From the NCBI GenBank assembly GCA_964468205.1, contig CAYXVG010000030.1, positions 18,829 to 82,828 of the forward strand: a stretch of DNA of 64,000 nt. Reading direction: 5' to 3'. A program made the position numbers and the translations under genes. Numbering within the stretch: position 1 is the stretch's first letter; every line of letters starts with the position of its first letter. Below are positions 17,016-26,039 of the stretch, piece by piece. The notes below the pieces were generated by a model that was given only the letters and a program-made list of their open reading frames with translations, ran no database searches and was not told where the DNA came from. The stretch comes from CAWELS01 sp964468205 (lineage in GTDB: Bacteria; Acidobacteriota; Terriglobia; Bryobacterales; Bryobacteraceae).

Positions 17016-18821
17016 ATGGACCCAGCCCTGATTCGGAACTTCAGTATCATCGCGCACATCGACCACGGGAAGTCGACCCTCGCCGACCGCCTGCTCGAAT
17101 ACACCGGGACGCTGAGTGACCGGGAAATGTACGAGCAGGTCCTCGACAATATGGATCTGGAGCGCGAACGGGGGATCACCATCAAAGCCCATGCCGTCCG
17201 CCTCTCCTATGTAGCGGGCGACGGCCAGACCTATCAGCTCAATCTGATCGACACTCCGGGGCATGTGGACTTCAGCTACGAAGTGTCGCGCAGCCTGCAG
17301 GCTTGTGAAGGCGCGCTGCTATTGGTCGACGCCTCCCAGGGGGTGGAAGCGCAGACGCTGGCGAATACTTACCTGGCCCTGCACCACAATCTGGAGATCA
17401 TCCCGGTGATCAACAAGATCGATCTGCCATCCGCGGAACCCGACAAGGTTCGCGAGCAGATCGAGGAGGTAATCGGCCTTGACGGCAGCAGTGCCATTCT
17501 CGCCAGTGCAAAGCAGGGAACAGGTGTCCAGGAGATACTCGAATCCATCGTTCACCTCACACCGCCTCCCAAGGGAGACCCCGGCGCTCCGCTTCGCGCG
17601 CTGATATTTGATTCGTGGTTCGACCCTTATCGCGGCGTGATTACATTGCTGCGCGTGATTGACGGATCCGTTCGCGTGGGCCAGCGCATCCGCTTGATGG
17701 CTCTTGGTAAGGAGTTCGAGGTGGACGGGCTTGGCTACCAGACTCCCAAGCGCATCGCTTGTCAGGAACTGACGGCCGGAGAAGTCGGCTTTATGTTCGC
17801 CAACATCAAAACCGTCTCCGACGCTCAGATCGGCGATACAGTCACAGACGCCGCGACGCCGGCCGCCGCGGCTCTCCCCGGTTTTGAAGAAACCAAGCCA
17901 ATGGTTTTCGCCGGCCTCTATCCAGTGGAGTCCCATCTCCACGCCGAACTGCGCGACGCCCTGGAAAAACTCCGTCTGAACGACAGCGCCTTCACGTTCG
18001 AACCGGAGAGTTCGGCGGCGCTCGGATTCGGATTCCGCTGCGGCTTCCTCGGCCTGCTACACCTCGAAATCGTCCAGGAGCGTCTGGAGCGTGAGTTCGA
18101 GTTCAACTTAATTACCACGGCTCCGAGTGTGCTCTATGAAGTGACCAAGAAAAGCGGCGCCGCCGTCGAGGTGGATAACCCCGCCAAATGGCCCGACCCC
18201 TCCGAAATCGCCCAGGTCGAGGAGCCAATCATCGAGGCAAGCGTCATAACCCGGGAAGAACACATCGGCGAGATTCTGAAGCTGCTCGAAGAGAAGCGGG
18301 GTGAGCAGAAGAAGTTCGAGTATCTTGGCGCCGCCCGGGTCATGCTCACCTATGAGCTTCCCCTCAACGAGATCGTGATGGACTTCTATGACCGGCTGAA
18401 GTCCGCCTCTCGCGGCTACGCCTCGCTGGACTACCACCTGGCCGGCCATCGGGTCTCGCCGATGGTGAAGCTCGATGTCCTTGTGGCCGGCGATCCGGTG
18501 GATGCGCTTTCGGTTATCGTGCACCGGGATTTCGCCTTTGACCGGGGCAAGGAGCTGATCCACCGCCTACGAAAGCTGATTCCGCGGCAAATGTTCGAGG
18601 TGGCGCTGCAGGCGGCTATTGGCAACAAAATTGTCGCCCGCGAAACGATCCCCGCCATGCGCAAGAACGTCACCGCGAAGTGCTACGGCGGCGACATTAC
18701 CCGCAAACGCAAACTCCTCGAGAAACAGAAGGAGGGCAAGCGCCGGATGAAGCGCGTGGGCAGGGTGGAGATCCCGCAGGAAGCCTTCCTGTCGGTCCTC
18801 CAGGTGGGTAATAACAAGTAG
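17016..18821 (+). CDS. lepA: Elongation factor 4 (LepA)
   Basis: LepA is a ribosome-bound GTPase that affects initiation and back-translocation. The 601-residue protein has G1 AHIDHGKS, G2/G3 (RGITIKA, DTPGHVDF), G4 NKID, then EF-G-like domains II, III and V, and the LepA-specific C-terminal domain ending KEGKRRMKRVGRVEIPQEAFLSVL. The length matches the family. It is divergent from ribH-nusB and 12 bases from the end of the convergent DCC-family gene. Confidence 0.97.
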   Translation: MDPALIRNFSIIAHIDHGKSTLADRLLEYTGTLSDREMYEQVLDNMDLERERGITIKAHAVRLSYVAGDGQTYQLNLIDTPGHVDFSYEVSRSLQACEGALLLVDASQGVEAQTLANTYLALHHNLEIIPVINKIDLPSAEPDKVREQIEEVIGLDGSSAILASAKQGTGVQEILESIVHLTPPPKGDPGAPLRALIFDSWFDPYRGVITLLRVIDGSVRVGQRIRLMALGKEFEVDGLGYQTPKRIACQELTAGEVGFMFANIKTVSDAQIGDTVTDAATPAAAALPGFEETKPMVFAGLYPVESHLHAELRDALEKLRLNDSAFTFEPESSAALGFGFRCGFLGLLHLEIVQERLEREFEFNLITTAPSVLYEVTKKSGAAVEVDNPAKWPDPSEIAQVEEPIIEASVITREEHIGEILKLLEEKRGEQKKFEYLGAARVMLTYELPLNEIVMDFYDRLKSASRGYASLDYHLAGHRVSPMVKLDVLVAGDPVDALSVIVHRDFAFDRGKELIHRLRKLIPRQMFEVALQAAIGNKIVARETIPAMRKNVTAKCYGGDITRKRKLLEKQKEGKRRMKRVGRVEIPQEAFLSVLQVGNNK

Positions 18822-18833
18822 GAGCGCCGGCCG

Positions 18834-19193
18834 CTACCTCCCGGGCGCATCCCAGTTGTAGGTGCACTTCCGATTCCTGGCGATGCTGCGATAAACCTTA
18901 CGTCCTAGCCACCTGATCGGAGCAAGGCGCATGAGCGGGGCCAGCCAGAAGGTGAGCGGCAGGGCGCCGAGGGCTTCAACCACTGCATCGTAGCCGCCGT
19001 ACAATTGCCCATTCATGCTCAATTTGAGCTCTTCATCGGTTTCCGAGGCGGAGATTCCGAGAGCGGCCAGCAGTGCTTCATTGCTGGATCCCTCGTACTG
19101 ATGCTTACCACCGCGGTCGAGCGCCCGAAGCAGCCGGACGGAACGCCGGCAGAAGCCGCAGCGGTCGTCGTAGATTACAATGCCTTGGGCCAC
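18834..19193 (-). CDS. Thiol-disulfide oxidoreductase-like DCC family protein
   Basis: The 119-residue protein has the DxxCxxC motif (YDDRCGFCRRSV) that defines the DCC (DUF393) family, on a thioredoxin-like fold, then LLAALGIS, YGGYDAVVEAL and a hydrophobic end (LPLTFWLAPLMRLAPIRWLGRKVYRSIARNR by position 78-108). Substrates of this family are not known. GTG 19193 directly follows the stop of the DUF3604 gene, so translation is probably coupled. Confidence 0.85.
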   Translation of the reverse strand: MAQGIVIYDDRCGFCRRSVRLLRALDRGGKHQYEGSSNEALLAALGISASETDEELKLSMNGQLYGGYDAVVEALGALPLTFWLAPLMRLAPIRWLGRKVYRSIARNRKCTYNWDAPGR

Positions 19194-21596
19194 TCAGTTC
19201 ACCCAGACAGGGCTGGCGAACAGCTTGTTGGAATCGACCTGCTCGACCCGGAGGTAGTAGTAGTCCCCGGGCTTCACCACTTCCCTGTCCCTGTACTCAT
19301 AAGTGATGTCCATCTGCCCGTCTGGATTTACAAACTCGAACTCGACAAAGAAGGCCGGCTCCACGCCCATCTTTTCCATGTAGCTGTGCTGATACCGTGG
19401 CGAGAGAATCCGGCCGGCGTGGAACTGCCGCTCTTTCAGCTCGGACAGCGGCTGTGAGACGTGAATCGGATCAAAAGCAGGCGGGTCGTCATATTCGAAA
19501 TGAATCTCTCCCTCGGCGCCGGAGATGTCCACGAGCACTCCGTCGCGATCATTAGAAGCCGCGGAAGTGATCCACGACACCGTACGCTCGTCCTCTTGCT
19601 CGAAAAGCTCGAAGGCCTGGTCGCGGTGGACCACCTCCACCAGCTTGAGGGTTCCGGAGTCTACCCACAGCTTGCCTCTCGCTCGGGAGATAGCCGCCCG
19701 CCGCTGGTAGATGTTGTCGCCGAACACAACTCGGAGATGCTTGCCGGCCTGGCGTCCGGGGTGGATCGTATGAATGACCTCAGAGTTCTTCAACAGGTCG
19801 ACTTTGAGGATCGGGGCAGTGCCCGAGAGCTTGGCCCGGATGTGCGCTTCGGTTTGAAGGCCGGGGGCAAGTTCGCCGCCCATCTGCTCGCCGTTCACAG
19901 AGAAGTCCGCCAGCATCCGCAGATTGCCTGTCGTGGCAAAAGCGCGCCGCTCATGGAGTCCATCCCAGATCGCCTGCCGGCTCTTGTCGTAAGCATAGAC
20001 GCCTGCCAGAGGATTCGTCATTGTATAGATCAGTCCGGGATAGGAAATTCCCATCGAAGTCGTGTGCGTGTCGCCGGCGCCGATCGCGCCCAGCCGGAGT
20101 CCTGCCTTCAGATGCGCCTGCCAGGACTCCTCGAAGACCCCGTGCACCGACGCCACCTCGAAAAGCCTTTCGATGCGCTGGTCGGGCGGGTGTGACCAGT
20201 CGGGCGGGCCACCACCGATGTGCGGGATCACCAGGGTGGGAACCTTCGCGAATTGAAGCGTCCGCAACATCTTGCCAACGGGAGCCATCGGATCCTTCGG
20301 GTCGAGGTCCATGGTGCTGGGCGCCGCGTCGGCGTTGTAGTAGATGTTGTGGTGCCCGCCGGCGTTTGTGCCGACGCTGTATTCGTAGCCTAGTATGGAG
20401 ACGAGCCCTTCCCAACCGTTCATTAGTTTCGTGCTCTCTTGCAACTGCGGCCACTGGTCCGTGGGCCACCTCTCTCCGATGTGAAAACTCGGTCCGGTAA
20501 CGCTGAGAGGCATGTGATGGGGACTCAGAGCCGCGAAGTCGAGCAGCCCCACGCGCCGCCCATACATGTAAAGCTCTTCGAAGACGCCACGCCCGTCATG
20601 CAGATATGTGTGCTGATGCAACTCTCCGAAATAAACGCGCCGCAGTGGATTCCGCTCCACCCAGATCGGATTGCTGGTTCCCTTGTAACGGCCGTCGGCT
20701 GTTTCCGCGGCGATGCGGTAGATCCCTGGGTTCTGCGCCACAAACTCCCGCGATATGTAGTGGAGCAGCTGCTCGTCGAAATGGAATTCGCCGCTGGAGA
20801 TTCCCTCTGAAGTCACCCGGAACTCCAATCCGCGATGATCTCTCGCCAGGGAAACCCACTCATCGAGCGGAACGATCTCGACCGGAAACTTCTCCCCGGC
20901 GTTGACAATCGATGGCGCCTGCACGCGCAACTTTGCCAACGGTCCACCGGTAACCCGCATGGCCACGTCCCCGGCGTATGCCTGGGGATGGCCTCCTTTC
21001 GTGATGACAACCCGGAAATTGAAGAGATTCTCCTCGTAGTGCTGCATCCTGACGCCCTGCGGGCCGCCGAGATCGAAGACAACCTTTTCCCCCGCCGGCA
21101 GCGTTCCCTTCCGCACCGCCAGCGCCGCGCACTTGCGGTACGGAAAGACGCCAATCTCGTTTCTCTGAACCCAATTCGTGTACTTCAGCGTCTCAACCGT
21201 CACGCCGGCCGCGGAGACTTCCGCCGCGAAATGGGCCGGCGCGGCCGGGTCGTCTACCTGGAACTCCTCGGCGTCGCTAGTGAAGTGCTTCCAGATCTCC
21301 AGCTCCATGCCGGCTTCGATGGGCATGTCGCCCACGGTGTACTCGAAGCGTATGCGCTCCCGCTTGCCCGCCTCGACAACCGGAGCCGTAAGCAATCGAA
21401 GTTCACCGTAGAGCGGGAATCCTTCCGGAAAATATCCGCCTGGACGGAACTCCGTGCGCCGGGAAGCGGGGTCTGCTTCGCCGGTCTCCCGCGGCTGCGA
21501 CGTCAGCCGGTCCACAGTGAACGCTCCAGCGGCGAGCAATAGCCCCGCCGGCAGCCAGCGAAGCGTTCGCAACGAAGTCAGAGAGTCTGCCCACAT
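19194..21596 (-). CDS. DUF3604-family protein with PHP-like domain (exported or membrane-anchored)
   Basis: About 800 residues. A transmembrane or signal segment (LPAGLLLAAGAFTV) is followed by a beta-rich half, then a PHP-like metallohydrolase part starting VYFGELHQHTYLHDG (the usual form is YFGDLHxHT). Further His-rich motifs follow: LSPHHMPL, PHIGGG and GAGDTHTTSMG. These match the DUF3604 family, whose reaction is not established. The ATG at 21596 was chosen; a GTG two codons earlier is possible. It is the first gene before the DCC-family gene and follows the propeller and S55 genes on the same strand. Confidence 0.8.
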   Translation of the reverse strand: MWADSLTSLRTLRWLPAGLLLAAGAFTVDRLTSQPRETGEADPASRRTEFRPGGYFPEGFPLYGELRLLTAPVVEAGKRERIRFEYTVGDMPIEAGMELEIWKHFTSDAEEFQVDDPAAPAHFAAEVSAAGVTVETLKYTNWVQRNEIGVFPYRKCAALAVRKGTLPAGEKVVFDLGGPQGVRMQHYEENLFNFRVVITKGGHPQAYAGDVAMRVTGGPLAKLRVQAPSIVNAGEKFPVEIVPLDEWVSLARDHRGLEFRVTSEGISSGEFHFDEQLLHYISREFVAQNPGIYRIAAETADGRYKGTSNPIWVERNPLRRVYFGELHQHTYLHDGRGVFEELYMYGRRVGLLDFAALSPHHMPLSVTGPSFHIGERWPTDQWPQLQESTKLMNGWEGLVSILGYEYSVGTNAGGHHNIYYNADAAPSTMDLDPKDPMAPVGKMLRTLQFAKVPTLVIPHIGGGPPDWSHPPDQRIERLFEVASVHGVFEESWQAHLKAGLRLGAIGAGDTHTTSMGISYPGLIYTMTNPLAGVYAYDKSRQAIWDGLHERRAFATTGNLRMLADFSVNGEQMGGELAPGLQTEAHIRAKLSGTAPILKVDLLKNSEVIHTIHPGRQAGKHLRVVFGDNIYQRRAAISRARGKLWVDSGTLKLVEVVHRDQAFELFEQEDERTVSWITSAASNDRDGVLVDISGAEGEIHFEYDDPPAFDPIHVSQPLSELKERQFHAGRILSPRYQHSYMEKMGVEPAFFVEFEFVNPDGQMDITYEYRDREVVKPGDYYYLRVEQVDSNKLFASPVWVN

Positions 21597-21736
21597 GGTC
21601 ACATTCTATGACAGGCAGCCGTGGTATCAATGGCGGCAACGCTGATTTCAACGTGGGCCGAACCATCGTCACAACCGATGGAGTGATCCTCCGCCCCGGG
21701 GCAGAAAGGCTGCATGAAGGTGATGGATAGCAGGTG

Positions 21737-23953
21737 TCAGCGAAACACCGTTTTCGCCACTTCCTGATTCTCGAACTGGTCAGCCACCCGCACCGCGAGA
21801 GTATGCTCGCCCGGCCCAACGTCGTCCAATCTCAGTTGATAGTCGAGTGATTGAGAGTCCGAAAGCCTCGTTGTGGGCTCGACCACCATCCACTCACTGC
21901 CGTCGAGAGAGTACTCTGCCGTCGTGATGACGGTGCGGTTGTCAACCGCACGCCAACTTGCTGTAACGGCGCCGTTCTCCATGCCTGCGGACAGGCCCTC
22001 GATTTCAGGCGGCGTGTTGTCGATCAGAAAAGGTTGGCTTTCGAGCGATGCGCTCAGTGCCTGCAGGGGCGGATTATTCGGAGCGTCGGTAGCGGTAACC
22101 CGGACACGGTATTCGCCGTCGGCGAACGCGGTGGAGTCCCAGCTCAGGTAAGCATGGCTCAAATCATCTTCGAGGAGTTTCCATTCAGACTCACCCTCCC
22201 CTCGGATTTTGACTTCATAGCGGAGTTCGTCATCGTTATCGTCCTCCGCAAGCCAGCGCACTCCGATTTGCCCCTTTGCGTACTGCATTGTTTGGGTAGT
22301 CGACATCGCGACTTTCTTCGGCTCCGGCCGTGGAGCAGAACCAAGCGGCGGCAAAGTGAGGTTCTTCGTGCGAGTGATGGTTAGAGACTGCGGCGGGAAT
22401 TCGTAGTTCGGAGGAGTGGCGACCACCTGCCGCACCACCGGAGCCACATTCTTGTGCATGAATGCGGCCTCAACCGAGCTTACCTCCGGAGAACGCCCGT
22501 CCGGCGCCGCGGAGAGAATGACTTTGTATTGCAGAAAGCGCGCGGCCGGCGATTTTACCCTGCCGTCGTGACTGTTGAGATCCGCCTCCTGCCAAACGCT
22601 CCAGTTTTGCTGCGGGCGGTCAAGGTTGCCGCTTCGCGTCATGATGGCAACTTTCCCCCCGCCATCGAACCCTTCGTAACAGATCCTGCCCCAGAAGGAG
22701 AAGAACTTCGCGTCCAGCACCTCGCCCTCAAAAGAGCCCTGGTTCTCGAGGCCGGGACCGATGGCGTACAGCTTGCCAACGTTGCTGGTCGCCGCGAGAA
22801 GCCGGCCGTCCTCGCTGACCTGGAGCGCCGTGACCTGCGTCGGCGGCAGCTTCAGCAGCATTGTGTGAAGGTGGCCGGTGTCAAGCCGGTAGATCCGCCC
22901 TTCATTTCCAGTGCCAAATAGAAGCCGGCCTTCGCCATCAAAAGCGAGCGCGTAAACCAGCTCTTCGTTGTCGCTCCAAACTAGTCTCGGATAACCGTCC
23001 GGTTCGATTCGCAGGATTTCTGATCCACCAGTGACCTTCGGCGTGGGAGTGCGCATCGGAGGGGCGGGGGGCCGGGCGCTTTGTGTGGCCTGGGGAGCAG
23101 GCGCTTCCGGCCGCTGCGATCCGGTGGAGGCTCCAGTGGACGGCGGTGCGGCCGCGGGGCGAGCAACCGGCATGGGGAGAATGATCCCCGGCTTTTTCGA
23201 CCCCATCGCCGCTGCATAGACACTGCCATCGGGCGCCACGGCCAGGGCCGTGACCTCCTGCTTTTCACTCTGGTGCAAAACAAACCCATCGCCGGCAGGA
23301 GTGATCCGGAAGATCAGTCCGCCAGGTTCGGTACCGGCAATCAAGTTTCCAGCCGGATCGATCGCGAGAGACCGGACGTGAGTCTCCTCCGTTCGGAAAA
23401 AGACGGCGGCATCTCCTCCCGGCGTTATTTTGTGGATCTCGCCCGTGTCGCCGGCGCCAATGTACAGATTGCCCGCTTCATCAAACACGGCTGCCCAGAT
23501 GTACTTGACATCAGGCGCATAGAAAACGTCGGTCTCGCCGCCGGAAATTCGGTAGACTTTGCCATCGGGCGCGGTGGCCGCGAATACTTCGTCGGTTGTG
23601 TTCACGGCGATCGCCTGCACCTGCAAACCGTCGAGCTCGGCCACCAGTTCGCTTTCCCCCGCCGGGTTTACCCGAAAGAGCTTGGCGGAGCCCGCTCCAG
23701 CGCCTCCACCACCGGCATAGATGTTACCCTTGGAGTCCGCCGCCACGGCCCACAGCACGGCGGTGGAAGGGTCGATGATTTCGCTCGCCTTCGGAGCCAG
23801 CATCAGGCGGCCGTCGCTGCGCAGCGACAACTTGTCGAGATTGCCCTTCATGAAATCGTCGTTGCTTGCGTGTTTCCACGTCTCGGTCTCGACGGCATGC
23901 ACCGCCGCGCCAAGAGACACGAGGGCAGCCAGGGCTATCAGAGTCTTGTTCAT
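21737..23953 (-). CDS. Secreted beta-propeller (NHL/PQQ-like) with C-terminal Ig-like domains
   Basis: The 738-residue product has a signal peptide (MNKTLIALAALVSLGAAVHA). Propeller-type repeats follow in the first 420 residues (for example SKGNIYAGG, AGNLYIGAGDTGEIHKITPGG, AGNLIAGTEPGG), interrupted by a Pro/Ala-rich linker of about 50 residues. Two fibronectin/Ig-like segments follow (about 540-738, with PNNPPLQALSASLESQPFLIDNTPPEIEGL by position). No catalytic motif is visible. It lies 12 bases after the S55 peptidase gene, so it is probably in one operon and may be its partner or substrate. Confidence 0.75.
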   Translation of the reverse strand: MNKTLIALAALVSLGAAVHAVETETWKHASNDDFMKGNLDKLSLRSDGRLMLAPKASEIIDPSTAVLWAVAADSKGNIYAGGGGAGAGSAKLFRVNPAGESELVAELDGLQVQAIAVNTTDEVFAATAPDGKVYRISGGETDVFYAPDVKYIWAAVFDEAGNLYIGAGDTGEIHKITPGGDAAVFFRTEETHVRSLAIDPAGNLIAGTEPGGLIFRITPAGDGFVLHQSEKQEVTALAVAPDGSVYAAAMGSKKPGIILPMPVARPAAAPPSTGASTGSQRPEAPAPQATQSARPPAPPMRTPTPKVTGGSEILRIEPDGYPRLVWSDNEELVYALAFDGEGRLLFGTGNEGRIYRLDTGHLHTMLLKLPPTQVTALQVSEDGRLLAATSNVGKLYAIGPGLENQGSFEGEVLDAKFFSFWGRICYEGFDGGGKVAIMTRSGNLDRPQQNWSVWQEADLNSHDGRVKSPAARFLQYKVILSAAPDGRSPEVSSVEAAFMHKNVAPVVRQVVATPPNYEFPPQSLTITRTKNLTLPPLGSAPRPEPKKVAMSTTQTMQYAKGQIGVRWLAEDDNDDELRYEVKIRGEGESEWKLLEDDLSHAYLSWDSTAFADGEYRVRVTATDAPNNPPLQALSASLESQPFLIDNTPPEIEGLSAGMENGAVTASWRAVDNRTVITTAEYSLDGSEWMVVEPTTRLSDSQSLDYQLRLDDVGPGEHTLAVRVADQFENQEVAKTVFR

Positions 23954-23965
23954 CGATCGTCCGAT

Positions 23966-25828
23966 CTACTTTACCTTGATGGAGAGCGAGTAGCTCCCGT
24001 TTACGACCAGGTCAAACGGAATCGCCGCCTGCTGCTGCGCACTCTCCGCGGTCATGAGATAACGCCGGTTTCCGCTCGGTCCACTCTGGATGACGTTGGA
24101 AACCGAAGCGGGCAGACTTGGCATGCTCTTATCTTCGAAGTACAGCGTGGGGCGGCCTTGCACCAGTGAAACGTAAAGCTGGTTGTTGGCGCGCTCCTGG
24201 TTGATGAGGGAAACGGTCTCCGGCAGATCCATGAACCCGTTCAATACCCCCGCTGCAGTTTGCATGCGATTTAGAGTCGCGGCGTCACTCAACAGGATGC
24301 GATGGGTTCCGCTTGGGTACCCGGCCGGAATTCTTACTTGAAGATTTTTCTCAATCCGCTCACCACGGTACGGCTGCAGGAACACCTTCAGGGGGACCTC
24401 GCCGCCCGGCTCGACCTCGGTGAGTTCGGCCCAAGCGGTTTCCACAGTGGCCACGCGGCGTTCGGGCAGAATATCGATGGTAGCTTCCACCCGGCGCAAC
24501 TGCGGCCCGTCCACCATGTTCTTGAATAGCCGATTGAACTTTTCGCCCCACCAACCCGCCAACTGCATGGGCGCCGGCACCGGAACCTCGCTCGTCGCGT
24601 ACATCGTGGAGAGTGAAAGCTCTTGCTGCCCATCGAGTTCCACGCTGCCGCTGAGTCTGTAGGTCGCCTCCTCCGCGAAGTCGTTCATCCCGGCGATGGA
24701 ATTGAACAGGGTCACCATCATGAGGTAGGGCGTCCATTTCTGCTGCACGAAAACGTTAAATTGTAGATCCTGCTCTCTCTGGATCTGATCATCCAAACCA
24801 AACGTGCGAACCTTCACTGCGACGGGAATCGTCTCCGCTTCTTCTCCCAGGACACCCATGATGGCGCTGTGGCGGTCCTGGCGCAGCGCCCCAACAACTT
24901 CGGTGGCATTCGCGAACTTGTTCGGCTGGAATTGCGAGGCGAGCACCATTAATACCTCGCCCTTGCTCATCGGCATATCCACCGGTCCGAGGTTGAAGAA
25001 TGGATGCCCAAAAGCGAGCACGCGCCTTCCGTCGTTATAGGTGACCGTTCCGAGGCCGGTAATGTTCATATCCCCTGACACGAGAACCCCGGCGACGGAA
25101 TCACCCGGTTGCAGCGCTTCTTCCCAGCCCGGCGCTGGGGTGGCTCCCTCCAGGTCGCCCGCGGCTCCGCCCTGGACCACGGAGAGTCCGAGCTGTTGAA
25201 ACAGGGGACCGAATTGTTCCAGCGTGGCGGGATGGAAGCCGGAAAAAGACAGCGGAGTTTCGATCGGCGTCATCAGAGGCGTTCTCTGGAGCAGGTTCGG
25301 GGATGCTCCAGCGGCAACCGCCCGCGCCAACAGCTCGCCCGGAATCGGCGCTCCGGCCTCGGCGTGCACCTTCCCCGGGATGACTGCGTCCGGAGGCGTA
25401 CTCCGATCAAAATCGGTCACGTCGAGCATCAATTCGATTGGCGTAATACCGCAGATCGCATCCGGAGAAAAAACGCTGATCCGTAGCGCGATCGCCCCAA
25501 TCAGCTTGCCATCTATGTATACAGGGCTGCCGCTCATACCGCCTGCAACATTCGTCCGTTGCACCTTCCCCCCGAGCTTGGCGAGGATGATGTCCTGCTT
25601 CGGGCCCCAGGCGTTCTTCATCAGCCCGATGATCTCCACCGGCACGGGTTCCGGGTCACTGCCGGTAAACACGGTCCAGGCGGTGCCCGTCATGCCGGGC
25701 TTGAGGTCGGCGGACTTCATGATCTCAACCGGCCCGGAACGCGGCGGTTCCAGCTCTGCTCCAGCCATTGGGGCAATGAGCCCAACGGCATTCAATACAA
25801 GGAAATACGCGGCGACTCGCATGATCAT
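23966..25828 (-). CDS. S55 (SpoIVB-type) serine peptidase domain protein
   Basis: The 620-residue protein has a signal peptide (MRVAAYFLVLNAVGLIAPMAGA) and the S55 peptidase signature near residue 95 (RTNVAGGMSGSPVYIDGKLIGAIAL), where the Ser in GMSGSP is catalytic. GHPFFNLG and later beta-rich segments also fit. SpoIVB processes proteins in Bacillus sporulation, but this bacterium is not a spore-former by any sign here, so the role must differ. The open frame starts at 25891, but that ATG overlaps the -10 of a good promoter; ATG 25828 with AGGA ten bases upstream is more likely. Confidence 0.82.
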   Translation of the reverse strand: MIMRVAAYFLVLNAVGLIAPMAGAELEPPRSGPVEIMKSADLKPGMTGTAWTVFTGSDPEPVPVEIIGLMKNAWGPKQDIILAKLGGKVQRTNVAGGMSGSPVYIDGKLIGAIALRISVFSPDAICGITPIELMLDVTDFDRSTPPDAVIPGKVHAEAGAPIPGELLARAVAAGASPNLLQRTPLMTPIETPLSFSGFHPATLEQFGPLFQQLGLSVVQGGAAGDLEGATPAPGWEEALQPGDSVAGVLVSGDMNITGLGTVTYNDGRRVLAFGHPFFNLGPVDMPMSKGEVLMVLASQFQPNKFANATEVVGALRQDRHSAIMGVLGEEAETIPVAVKVRTFGLDDQIQREQDLQFNVFVQQKWTPYLMMVTLFNSIAGMNDFAEEATYRLSGSVELDGQQELSLSTMYATSEVPVPAPMQLAGWWGEKFNRLFKNMVDGPQLRRVEATIDILPERRVATVETAWAELTEVEPGGEVPLKVFLQPYRGERIEKNLQVRIPAGYPSGTHRILLSDAATLNRMQTAAGVLNGFMDLPETVSLINQERANNQLYVSLVQGRPTLYFEDKSMPSLPASVSNVIQSGPSGNRRYLMTAESAQQQAAIPFDLVVNGSYSLSIKVK

Positions 25829-25889
25829 GGCTTTCTGTTCCTGTCTACTCAGACGCATTCGTAGCCCCGCCAGGAGCAGATCTACCTTC

Positions 25890-25919
25890 ATTATCGTCTA
25901 CTTAGTAGAAATGTGACAA
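25890..25919 (-). promoter_or_regulatory. Promoter with dyad in the spacer, for the S55-propeller operon
   Basis: On the minus strand TTGTCA (25914-25919) and GATAAT (25890-25895) are 18 bases apart. The spacer holds the perfect dyad TCTACT-T-AGTAGA (25897-25909), placed where a repressor would block RNA polymerase. No obvious regulator gene is adjacent. Confidence 0.55.
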
Positions 25920-26039
25920 TTGCCGGTAGTATCCTGAAGGGAGGGTCAGTAAGGGTCTAACAGGACCTTAAAGTCATCAATCAGATATAATGATTCCTTC
26001 ATGGACTGATTTGTCCAAATTCGCACTTCTGGAGTACGT

